Origin: Schoenoplectus triqueter
Lineage: Eukaryota; Streptophyta; Magnoliopsida; Poales; Cyperaceae
DNA length: 26,905 nt
Assembly: GCA_964058805.1 (NCBI GenBank)
Contig: CAXKVV010001262.1
Location: 1-26,905, forward strand
Reading direction: 5' to 3'
Below the pieces are notes generated by a model, which was not told where the DNA came from, did not search any database, and saw only the letters and a program-made list of their open reading frames with translations. Positions 1 to 8,934 of the stretch are shown piece by piece; the stretch's first letter is position 1, and every line of letters begins with the position of its first letter. A program made the translations under genes and the position numbers.

Positions 1-580
1 ATAAGATGTAGACAATGAATATAAATCTCTGTTAAATTTCATTTTCATAAAATGTAACTAATATTATTCATCGTTGGGACTTAAAGGTTCACTCTACAAG
101 TGACTATAAATATAAAAAGGTTCACATTGAGTTCTAATCATGAAGGGAGATTGGGATCATAGATTCACGTATCTGTTTCTATAGAAGAAAAGAGAGAAAA
201 AAAAAGCAGTTGAAAAAGAAGAAAGGAAGGACGATTATGTCAAAAATATTAGTTAAAAATTTAATGTCAGTTTAATTAACTTTAAGTATGTTATGGGAGA
301 ACCGTTTAACTTTTAAGTAAGAAATATTCGAGAAGTTAAAATTTGATGGATAATTAAAAACCAAATTTGCCATTGTTTATAGTTGGGCTGTTAACATCCT
401 TGGATAAATATAGATAAAAAATAAAACATGATACGTCAGATTTTATCAAACGGTTCTTGATGAACGGCGGAAAGGCTTCCATCCGATCGTCGTCTCAAAC
501 CTTCCCCGAAACACGAGCGTGATCCTTTTCTCTTCCCAGAAAAATCCTCTCGGCGCAGGCGCGCAGCTTCGCCGCATCAA
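1..580. other. Upstream flank of the PPR gene, no gene seen
   Basis: This AT-rich stretch has no coding potential I can support on either strand. An ATAAATATA string near 404-412 is a possible TATA-like element about 170 bases before the PPR start codon, but such strings are common in this DNA. From about 460 onward the base composition becomes GC-richer, consistent with a proximal promoter and 5' UTR. Confidence 0.4.
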
Positions 581-1627
581 ATGCCTCTACCTTCTCCGGT
601 CGGGTTCTCCACCGCCGCCGCGACCAAAACAGCTATGAAGATCTCTCCAGCTCGCCTCCACAAACTAATAACTTCTCAATCTGATCCCCTCCTCGCGAAG
701 GAACTCCTCGACGTTTACCTCTCCTCTCCCTCTCGCTCCGCTCTGCCCCATCCCTCCACTCTCCACTCCCTCTCGCTCCGCCTCGCCAGATCACCCCACC
801 CCTCTCTCTCCCTCCCCCTCCTCCGCCACTTCCCCTCTCCTCCCCTTTCCCTCCTCTCTTCCCTCTCCCTCATCTTCGCCCGCCTCTCCCGCCCTGACCT
901 CCTCTTCTCCCTCCTCCCCCATTTCTCTCGCTCCACTCCCTCAATCCATTCCTACAACCGCCTTATTCTTGCCTTTGCCCGTTCAGACCACCTCGCCTAC
1001 GCCATCTCCCTCTTTAAACGCCTCTCTTCTCTTGAGCTCGCACCCAATGCCACCACCTACCGGATTCTCGCGCAGGCTTTGTGCCGTCGGGGCCAGGTCG
1101 CTGCTGCTGAGTCTCTTCTCAGTGAGATGCAACACAAAGGCATCCCCCCTGACCCTTTTGCATACACCACTGTCCTGAACAGCTTGTGCCGCAAGAAGAA
1201 ACTGCAGGAGGCTTATAGGCTTCTCTGCCGTATGCGGCCTCGTGGGTCTGAACCTGATATATGTCACTATAATACAGTAATTGTTGGCTTTTGCCGAGAG
1301 GGACGACCACTCGATGCTTGCAAGGTCCTTGATGATATGTCTGAGCAAGGGGTTTGTCCGGATTTGGTCTCATATAGCACAGTGGTTCATGGCCTTTGCA
1401 CGTGTGGGGTCTTTGACAAAGCTGAAGGTTATTTGGAGGAAATGGTAGACAAGGGGATGTTGCCACATTTTTCAGTCTTTCATGCTGTAGTTAAAGGGTT
1501 TTATGGAGTTGGGAATGTGGTCGAGGCAGCTAGGGTTCTGGAGAGAATGCTTTGTCTTGGAGTAGTGCCTCATGTAAAAACTTGGGATTTGGTTGTCCGA
1601 AGTGTGTGTACACATACTATGGTATGA
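581..1627 (+). CDS. P-class pentatricopeptide repeat (PPR) protein, single exon
   Basis: This is an uninterrupted 348-residue reading frame without introns, as usual for plant PPR genes. Six consecutive 35-residue PPR motifs can be laid out at residues about 121-156, 157-191, 192-226, 227-261, 262-296 and 297-331, followed by a partial repeat to the end. Each shows the helix-turn-helix pattern (for example YNTVIVGFCREGRPLDA) and a closing P[DNH]. No E, DYW or SMR domain follows, so it is P class. Members bind organellar RNA and act in its stability, splicing or translation. The N-terminus is rich in Ser, Leu, Arg and Pro and lacks acidic residues early, which fits a mitochondrial or plastid targeting peptide. 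A second in-frame Met at residue 19 is an alternative start. It is short for the class (often 450-700 residues), so it may be a small member or C-terminally shortened. The RNA target cannot be inferred. Confidence 0.88.
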   Translation: MPLPSPVGFSTAAATKTAMKISPARLHKLITSQSDPLLAKELLDVYLSSPSRSALPHPSTLHSLSLRLARSPHPSLSLPLLRHFPSPPLSLLSSLSLIFARLSRPDLLFSLLPHFSRSTPSIHSYNRLILAFARSDHLAYAISLFKRLSSLELAPNATTYRILAQALCRRGQVAAAESLLSEMQHKGIPPDPFAYTTVLNSLCRKKKLQEAYRLLCRMRPRGSEPDICHYNTVIVGFCREGRPLDACKVLDDMSEQGVCPDLVSYSTVVHGLCTCGVFDKAEGYLEEMVDKGMLPHFSVFHAVVKGFYGVGNVVEAARVLERMLCLGVVPHVKTWDLVVRSVCTHTMV

Positions 1628-2380
1628 GGCTAGAAAGAAGATCAGAATCTTTGAATTGCTCAAGTATGGGTTCTTAATTTTGTGTTGTCTATAGTGGAGA
1701 GATATCTCGATGCTATGCTGATTTAGCAAATTTATTTGTAGTATCAAGTTTTTTGCTTGCTATTCTGGCTTTATTTTGATATGGTAGGATGACTTTGGTA
1801 TTTTAGGGGACAATAAATTGAAGCGAATCCGAGCTCCATTTGACATAGGTCCAATATAATCAGTCCTGAATCAAAACAAATATGCTCATTTGCAACTACC
1901 TATTATGAAAAAACCTTGATTGCATCTTCATTATATCCAGGCTCAATCTGGATGAAGAACCGCTGGATGACAACGATCAATATCAGTAAAGTATATGTGT
2001 TAGTAGGATCGTAGTTGTTTGTTTCAGGAAATAAAACGGAGATATCAGGTTTGACCTTCAGCAACCATAGTTTCTCTAAGTTAACCTAAATTGCTAATAT
2101 ATCATCTGAACTGCAAGTAAAAGTATATCAATCCCCATTTATTTGAACATTCTTTAGTTGAGAAGCAAAACTAAATTGATAAAAAACAAACAAAAGTTAA
2201 TGTTGTTTAGCACGCTAGAAGCCAATCAAGCCTGAACAATTAGACTCATAGTAGCATGTGAGCTTATGTTGAGACAGGTTTAGAATATATAGATACATGA
2301 ATTTGGCACTTTTCTCGGTTGTCTGTATATTCACCCATATTAAAATAAGAAATATTTTTGTTTGCTAGGCACCAATTAAT
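1628..2380. other. PPR 3' flank and intergenic DNA, nothing recognised
   Basis: The first part is presumably the 3' UTR of the PPR gene. The rest is AT-rich with no open frame of note. If the Helitron end at 3367 is real, its 5' boundary could lie anywhere here, but I found no convincing TC-initial terminus. Confidence 0.4.
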
Positions 2381-3367
2381 GATCACAAGTACAGAGCAAT
2401 GCTACAAAAAATGCCAGTGATGATATATAGGCCCTAGCTGCTAAGATGATTGGTGATGGAAAAGATAATGAATTAATGCCCAGAGAAGCAAATAGTTGTG
2501 GTCCTATCACTATTTATAGGTATGTATAACCTTGATATATGGTATGTCCATACTTCCCAGTTCAGGTAAAATATCAACATGTACTGCTAACTGCAGGTTT
2601 ATGATGCTTTACCGCTTCAACGTTCAAGTTCAAGTTCCAAGAATAAACAATTGGAATACTGATAAATATGTTCTTGATTCAGTGGCTACCTAGAACTAAA
2701 CCAGTCAATTGATAGATCTGTCTAACAAAGTAACTGTTAATGATCTGCCTATAACCATCACCGAAGATGCAGCTCATCCACCATTAGAACAGTTAATCGC
2801 AGCTAATAAAAGAACAATTGAGAAGCTGATCACTTTGCCACTGGGCGATGGAGAGGTACACCTTTTTCTCCACATTTGACAGCATATTTGATATGGAACT
2901 AGCAGATGAAAAAAATGGAACCAGCAAAAAATGAAGAGCATGTGCTTTTTAAGATAAATGTTCCTCTTATTATCTAACAATCACATACACTTTTTAGGGA
3001 TAGAACAAGGTAATAGTGCCTATTCTATCAACATATGTATAGCGATATAGTCACAATTGAACTTTTTCCCTTTTGCATTTTCCTTTGTCCCCCTATTTTC
3101 TCTATCGTTGGACAACAATTTCTGAGAATATACTGCTGCAAATACTAGTTATGGACTCTCTATATCATTGGACAATAATTTCTTATTTTGATCTTCAATG
3201 TCATGGACTCTTTATATCATGGATATAGTTTTTTCTTATCATGTTCAAATGGCAACTAAAATACCAACCTATGTTACAACTTAGTTTGCTGCTAATTCAA
3301 AATGTAATAGACATCAACTCCAACAAATCGTACAACCCCACTGCAATGCGCGGGTGCGCCACCCTAG
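2381..3367 (+). mobile_element. Probable non-autonomous Helitron, 3' portion
   Basis: The right end carries the signature of a Helitron 3' terminus. A GC-rich, imperfect stem (CCCAC then GCGGG around a TGCAATGC loop, about 3337-3354) is followed roughly ten bases later by CTAG at 3364-3367 and a T at 3368. Helitrons end in CTRR after such a hairpin and insert between A and T. The 5' end was not found, so the start given is only where exon-like sequence begins. No Rep/helicase coding was recognised, which suggests a non-autonomous copy, perhaps with captured host fragments. The terminus lies 14 bases from the stop codon of the neighbouring P450, inside what would be its 3' UTR. Confidence 0.5.
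2704..2857 (+). other. Exon-like open stretch inside the probable Helitron, unrecognised
   Basis: About 50 codons read open here, with a protein-like composition that includes the segments LEQLIAANKRTIEKL and LPLGDGE. The stretch ends beside a GGAGAG|GTACAC string that resembles a splice donor. The frame upstream contains stops, so it would be a single exon. I do not recognise the family. It could be a gene fragment captured by the Helitron or chance. Confidence 0.25.
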
Positions 3368-3381
3368 TAATAAATAAATAG

Positions 3382-5567
3382 CTAGTAGTACAACTCGTCC
3401 TTCAAGAGCCTAGGTGTGGGTATAGCAACCAAAGGTACAGCCTTCTTCATCACAATCCCAAACTTCTCTGATAAATCAAGTTCCTTGCCTTCAGGAAGCC
3501 TCCAATCAAATGAGTGAACCATTGTGGCTAGCAAATAACCTACCATTCTCTCAGCCATGGCAATACCAGCACATATTCTCCTACCTGACCCAAACGGAAA
3601 ATAGTCAAAATCTTTCCCACTAAAATCCCTCTTAAGGCCTTCTTGCAAATACCTCAATGGTCTGAACTCCATTGGATCTGTCCATTGTGATGGATCCCTT
3701 TGAATCGCCCACACATTCACAAAAACTCTGGTACCTTCTGGTATGAGGTAGCCATCAATGGTACATGTGGAGCTGGGACGGTGTGGAATGAGAAGGGGGA
3801 GTGCCGGGTGGAGGCGGAGTGTTTCTTTAATTACAAGTGAGAGGAAGTGGAGTTGCGGCAAGTGGGATTCATCCACCAAGTTGTCTTTTCCCACCACTTG
3901 GTTGAGTTCTTCATGTAGTTTTTGGAGTACATCAGGCTTGTTCAGAATCTCAGCCATGGCCCACTCAATAGTTGCTGATGTGGTGTCTGTTCCCCCCACA
4001 ATTATGTCCTGTTACAATAAGGTTTTGCTTGTTGAGAATATTGTTGTATGTAGATGACAATTTTGCAATTTGTGCCATCGCAGAATTTTCTTAATATACT
4101 TAAAAGAACCAATGAAATTCTTTTGGCCCTTAAACTTTGTGTTTCTGTACTAAGGATTTTAATGCTAACTTCTGTCGTCATTAGGTTAATTTTCTTCTGA
4201 CCACTAAAAATAAATGAATAAGAAAAACCTATCCATATGGTTATGCCCACTGGCCATGAGCAAGGACTTCAGGAGATAAAAGTCAGGTTAACTCGTCTGT
4301 CGACCAAAAATAAATTAAAAGCAAATTATAAAACTTCAGTGTTATATACCATGAGCAAGGCCTTAACGTGAGTCATAGTGAAGGGGGTCTTGCTATCTCC
4401 CCCTTCTCTCTCCAACCTAAGTAGGACCTCCAAGAAATCCTTTGTTTTCTCCCCCTGACCACTATACTTCTTCCCTATCATTCTCTCAAAAATCTTGTCA
4501 AACCTTTCCTTCAACACTTCCATTTTGCTTTGAATCCCTTGCAAATCAAATCGAGCCAGGGCTGGGAAGAAGTCTGACACATTGGGTCGACCCAACAAGT
4601 CAGTTATGTCAGCCACCAGCTCTTTGAAATCCTTGCCGACTGATTCTCTCTCCTCATCCCCTTCGAGGGTCCCACCCCACATTGTGTTTGTTACTACGTT
4701 CATCACAGTTACAAACATTTCTGTACCAATATCAACTGGGCTGCCAGACCTTGCATGGATGTGGTGCATGCTGGACCGTGTCTCCTGCTGGCGGAGGACC
4801 GAGACTGCATCAAGACTGGAGGGAGACAGCATCTGTGATCTCCATTGTGCAATTAGTTATCCGATACACAGTGAATGGTGTAGGTTGGTTCCTTAGCTAA
4901 GGACTTGCACATTGATTTAGCTAACCTATTAATCAGATTCTATCTGGTTTAGTTTTGTTTATTATTTGGTTTGCTTATGGTCAAAAGGATCAACTGAGTC
5001 ATGCATAATTGAGATTGGAATGCATAGTTCTTGTTCAATAAATCCATTCATGTCTACTAAACTTTGGCATCCTATATGTTTGTGTACTGCACAATACCAG
5101 GTACCTTGTTCATTCTTTTTGGTTGTGATACCTTTTTACAAAGTCCAAAATTATCCAAGTGAGTTATACCTCATGCACACAGATACGACGCAGCATGCAC
5201 AAGGTAGGTTCAATAGGATTCCAGGCTATATCATTACACCATAGGCAACTACAAGAGCAGCTGCAGGAACGTCACGGTTTGCGAATATGTTGTCATGTTC
5301 CCGCAAGATGGCACGTGCTAGGGATGAAGAAGACACAACAACAGCCAGCTTAGAGCCAAGTTGCAGGGAGAATATGGGGCCATACTTTTTGGACAGGTCA
5401 GCAAAATATGTGTGGAGTGATGGATCGAGAAATGGAAGACTTCCAACAAGAGGGAGCCCCGTGGGGCCTGGTGGCAGTGGTGCGCTCCTCTTGCGAAGTA
5501 GGAGTAGGGTTGTGTAGATGATGGAAGTTGTAAGGAGGAATGTATAGAGGAAAGTAGCGGGTTCCAT
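3382..5567 (-). pseudogene. Cytochrome P450, CYP706 family, frameshifted
   Basis: Three coding blocks read leftwards: 5567-5170, 4832-4350 and 4008-3382. They total about 502 residues when one missing base is allowed for, the normal length of an A-type plant P450. Order of features: a hydrophobic ER anchor near residues 4-26; proline hinge PLPPGPTGLPLVG; I-helix GGTDTTSATIEW (about 299-310); K-helix ETLR (E356, R359); and heme loop FPFGSGRRICAG with the Cys ligand near 440. CYP706-like stretches include LLGRPNVSDFFPAL and DLSEKFGIV. Characterised CYP706 enzymes oxidise terpenes and other small molecules at the ER; this one's substrate is unknown. The intron 4349-4009 is at the conserved A-type site, before DIIVGG. 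Odd points: a one-base loss near 5236-5238 creates a stop 12 bases downstream; the C-helix Trp of WxxxR reads Leu (TLCMLR); PERF reads PLRY; and there is an extra intron at 5169-4833. It is probably a recent pseudogene; a sequencing error at the frameshift would not explain the C-helix changes. Confidence 0.85.
4833..5169 (-). other. Extra intron in the CYP706 gene, phase 0
   Basis: This 337-base non-coding block splits the P450 C-helix region. On the minus strand it begins GTATAA after CATGAG and ends TCACAG before ATGCTG, so removing it joins His-Glu to Met-Leu-Ser-Pro, exactly as the family reads. Canonical GT-AG borders and clean phase-0 joining argue for an intron rather than a random insertion. 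The usual one-intron structure of A-type P450 genes does not include it. It shows no terminal repeats or target duplication that I can see. Confidence 0.7.
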
Positions 5568-6060
5568 TTTTGGAAGAGGGAGGTCAAAGAATCGATAGGT
5601 GAGTGTGGAAGCCTGTAGGAGACGATGAGATATATGATCTACTGTCATAAATTGCTTTCTATTTTCAACAGTATGGCATTGATTTTTACAAAAACGAAAA
5701 AAGAAAAAGAAAATGGTGGGGCATTGAATTATTTTATTCTTGTTCCTACTTTTGATATCGGTTTACACGTGGCTTTTTTTAATTGATCACGTTGTTTGCG
5801 CCTTTGCGGACTAAAAACAATATATGTTTTGTTGCCACTAGCTTGGTTTAAAAAAATCTGGTCGTATTTTCTCATGTTATTTTTTTTCTTTTTCGCTCGG
5901 TGATTTATGATTGGTTTCAGCGTATGAGCTGCTCTAACCAGAAGTGTGTATGAATTAAATCATACTTTGGGGGGGGGGGGGGGTTGGGTCTTTTATATCT
6001 CGGAAGTTAAAGTCGGTTAATTAGCTTGTTTTGTGGACAATATAAATTGTCATATCCGGG
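5568..6060. other. 5' flank of the P450 locus, no gene
   Basis: This is the presumed promoter side of the minus-strand P450. An in-frame upstream ATG at 5648 could extend the protein by 27 residues, but the Met at 5567 sits directly before the hydrophobic anchor and is the better start. The stretch is AT-rich, with an uninterrupted run of fifteen G at 5969-5983. Nothing else was recognised. Confidence 0.5.
5969..5983 (+). repeat. Homopolymer run of 15 G
   Basis: Fifteen consecutive G residues lie in an otherwise AT-rich setting. Such tracts can form quadruplex-like structures and are prone to length error in sequencing, so the exact length should not be trusted. Confidence 0.85.
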
Positions 6061-6063
6061 GAA

Positions 6064-6215
6064 ACGGGTGGTAGTTCAGTTAACTAGTAAAGAGTATTAG
6101 AGTTGTTGTACTCAAAGGTTGAGAGTTCAATATCCGTCCATCAAGGACAAATGCACACTAGCCTAGGGGGACAGCTGCTCCCCCTGAATTTTGAAAAACA
6201 GTGTTTTTCGATAAT
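6064..6215 (+). mobile_element. Probable tRNA-derived SINE, head region
   Basis: The stretch has the internal RNA polymerase III promoter layout of a tRNA-derived SINE. An A-box-like TGGTAGTTCAG lies near 6069-6079, and a B-box-like GAGTTCAATATCC near 6123-6135, about 45 bases later. It is too degenerate to fold as a working tRNA. An AT-rich body follows and the 3' end could not be fixed, so the right border is approximate. Confidence 0.5.
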
Positions 6216-7278
6216 ATTTTCAATAGTTTGCCCCTTTGGAAATATTTTTTGCCTCCTGGATTATCTAATAAATTTTATTGAGAAAAAAATATTTAATATC
6301 ATATATAATGAAATAATTATGCAAAGATATCAAAATATAAAGTTTTATAGACGAAAATTTTCTTCAACTTGATTATCTATTATTTTGAGTGATATTTTAT
6401 TATTATTTTTAATATATAAAATGTTATTATTCTAATAATTTTTTTATTAGATAAGAATATATATTAAATTATTAATTTTTTATTTAGTACTTGATTAATT
6501 AATGAATTTAAACCCGATAAGCTATTACAATCCGATATTTGCTCCCGGACTAAAATTCTGCATCCGCCGCCCACGACTTTGCTGCAAAGATTTCAAAAAA
6601 AAATTTGTCATATCCTCTAGCCTTAGGCTCGGCCAATCAGTGGATTTCATTGTAACGACAGAGAAAATATCACGTAATTTCTATGGAGAGCCAAATAATG
6701 AGACTATTGATTGTCAGTATGATTTTAGATTTTTTTTCATGAGGTCCCCGCTCGCGATAATTGGAGTGCAAGCGTACAAAAAAGAAGAAATAATGAGCCA
6801 GTGATATATTAACAAGATTTGTAGTTACGTACCGTTCAGTTTCTTTCTAATTTAATTTTTATTGAATCCTGATACGGCAGCCAGACAGACGTCAAAAAAG
6901 AAAAAAAAAGATACCAGAAATCATTAAAACGCACAGAAAGAGAGAGTAGGGAGATATTATTGAAACAAAGCGAATCAGGTAATATAACAAGTTGTCATGC
7001 TTCCTTGAAATTTGTATCCTCTTACGCGCTTGTATTGTGCAGCGATACATGCTGCGAGATTTGCGAACTCATGTGTTTAAGCATGTCAGATGCATGTGTT
7101 TCGATGTTTCAATCACATGTTGTGTACTTGTGCTACACGATGCAATGCGTGAGAGGATCCGTTTTCACTTCCTTGTACTGTTTGTACACATGTTATTGGC
7201 CGACACCAGCAATTTAGACGGAGAGAGTAGAGGGGTTTTCAGGTCCCATGGGTAGTTGGATTTGTTGATACGTCGTGT
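6216..7278. other. AT-rich intergenic DNA, no gene recognised
   Basis: Open frames here are short and have no recognisable domains. The right edge is the CGTGT target site of the copia element. The very AT-rich 6230-6490 part may be the body of the SINE or another decayed repeat. Confidence 0.45.
7274..7278 (+). repeat. Target site duplication, left copy (CGTGT)
   Basis: CGTGT directly precedes the 5' LTR and recurs exactly at 12525-12529 after the 3' LTR. A 5-bp duplication is the standard length for Ty1/copia integration. Confidence 0.92.
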
Positions 7279-7580
7279 TGTTAAGGATAATTAGCAAAAA
7301 CACAGGTAATTAATAATAATTATGGGTCTCAAAACTTATAGCATTTTCATCATTGGCCCATTATAGAAAAATAAAGGAGTAATTGTAATTAACCGCTTCG
7401 ACTTTATTTTTTTTTGTTACCGTTATTGTACCGTTACAATATTAGCCCACTATATAACTCATGTACCAGCGATACCTAGAATAATAAGAAAAATACATTT
7501 CATCATTTAACTTTCGATTCTCATAACATCTGTTCTTATTCATTCTTTCAATCAGTATTTCCAATTCAACAAATTCTTCA
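7279..7580 (+). repeat. 5' LTR of copia element
   Basis: It starts TGTTAAGG and ends TTCA directly before the primer binding site. A TATATAA promoter box at 7451-7457 is retained in the other LTR as well. AT-rich AATAATAAG sequence follows it and may serve polyadenylation. Confidence 0.95.
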
Positions 7581-7592
7581 TGGTATCAGAGC
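7581..7592 (+). other. Primer binding site (initiator tRNA-Met)
   Basis: TGGTATCAGAGC abuts the 5' LTR with no gap. It matches the 3' end complement of plant initiator methionine tRNA, the usual primer for copia minus-strand synthesis. Confidence 0.95.
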
Positions 7593-8052
7593 AGTGTATA
7601 TAACTCTGTCTCAATTCCGCAAACAAGAATCAGAGTCAGCAACCCAAGAGTCCACCTTGCCATCAGTGAGGAGACCAGTCATAGAGACTGTTTCTTCAAC
7701 TCACGAGGCAAGAGAAGAGACCAAGAGCAAAATTGACCAGATTCAAACCAAAATCCACAAATCGATACAGACAACCAAGAGACTGTATCAGATCGAAAAA
7801 TACAACAGATCAGAATCAAAAGTCCACTGGTAAGTTTGCCAGTAACAAGTATCAGGCAACAAAAATCTCAAAAGCAACATAACTAAACCATCTCTGGCGC
7901 TGGCAACCAATAAAACCAAGCAAACCAGAATCTGAGTCCAATACTAGTAAGAATACCATAAATTGAAATCAGACAAAAATTAAGGCTACACCTGCCACAA
8001 AAAAAAGGAGAAAGCCAGCACCAAAGAACAACAAATCAATTCTCAAATACCC

Positions 8053-8934
8053 CACAAAACCCGAAAATATCACAACCAATTGAAAAACTCACCTCTATGA
8101 TGTTAACTGTCAAGAACTACCACCTGTGGGCAAGACAAGCCACCTTTGGGCTTATTGGCCGCGATAAGCTTGAATTAGTCAATGGCAAGAGACCAACCCT
8201 AATTCCAAAAAAATTAGGAGAGCCAACAGAAGAGGAGAAGAAAGCTCTCAGAGAATGGCGAAGAGATGACAATAAGGTGTGCAGCTGACTGATTGCCACT
8301 ATGGAACCAAACATATCAGAGGTCATGTCATATCAGAACTCAACACAAGCAATGTGGGAGAAGGCCGAGAGTCTCTTCAGCAAGAAGAGAAATTATGCAC
8401 ATATTTACCAGTTGCAGCAAGAGATTCAACAACACAAGCAATCCAGTGAATCAATCACCGAGATTTATAGCAAGTTTCAGAAGAAAAAAGAGGAGATTAA
8501 GATGTACAGACCTCCAACCTCAGATCCAAAATAAATCTAACTCAGAACAACAAGATGACATTTTTCAGTTCTTAGCAATACTTGATTCAAGCTATGAAGC
8601 TGTTAGATCTCAAATACTCCTCATAGTCGATCTCCCATCTGTTGATGAAGTAGTGGCCATGGTTGAACGAGAGGAGAGCCGACGAGTGGTTATGGGTCAG
8701 CACCTGACTTGTAACCCAGAAGCCAAAGTGTTTGCCACACTTTCCCGAAACCCTAACTCGAGGCCAGAGACAAAAGGAGACCAAACTCTAGTGTGCGATC
8801 ATTACAAGCACAGAGGCCACCGTAAAGATGAGTGTTGGTTTCTTCACCCTCATCTTCGGCCAGTGGGATCAAGGCGGAAGATTACCCGACAGGGGGGATA
8901 TCGCCTACAACCAAAGAAAGGGGCTCTCAGTTAA
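8053..8934 (+). pseudogene. copia gag remnant
   Basis: The reading is gag-like, starting around KLTSMMLTVKNYHLWARQ, the N-terminal nucleocapsid/UBN2-type region of plant copia Gag. It continues through the MWEKAESLF and EEIKMYR segments to a zinc knuckle at 8794-8838. A TGA at 8286-8288 interrupts it. After about 8510-8534 the frame shifts and the TAA of the first frame appears. In the CCHC knuckle the second Cys is Tyr (TAC, 8803-8805). Gag would coat the RNA in the virus-like particle; this copy cannot make a full product. The region 7593-8052 is untranslated leader with no support for a separate gene. Confidence 0.85.

Noticed and set aside
715..1466. Overlapping antisense open frames (73, 121 and 115 codons) in the PPR gene
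   Set aside because: They are shadows of the GC-rich, pyrimidine-skewed PPR coding strand; composition is Arg/Glu-repetitive or domain-free, while the sense frame has six clear PPR motifs.
4442..4900. Plus-strand open frames across the P450 middle exon
   Set aside because: Antisense shadows of the P450 coding strand without recognisable domains.
5226..5648. A P450 start at the upstream Met (5648)
   Set aside because: The extra 27 residues are not family-like; the Met at 5567 directly precedes the ER anchor as in other A-type P450s.
6064..6140. A genuine tRNA gene
   Set aside because: A and B boxes are present but the stems do not pair and the B box is degenerate, so a SINE head is the better reading.
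7594..7833. 79-codon open frame just after the copia primer binding site
   Set aside because: Falls in the untranslated leader, starts on a weak codon context and matches no Gag feature; Gag similarity begins near 8053.
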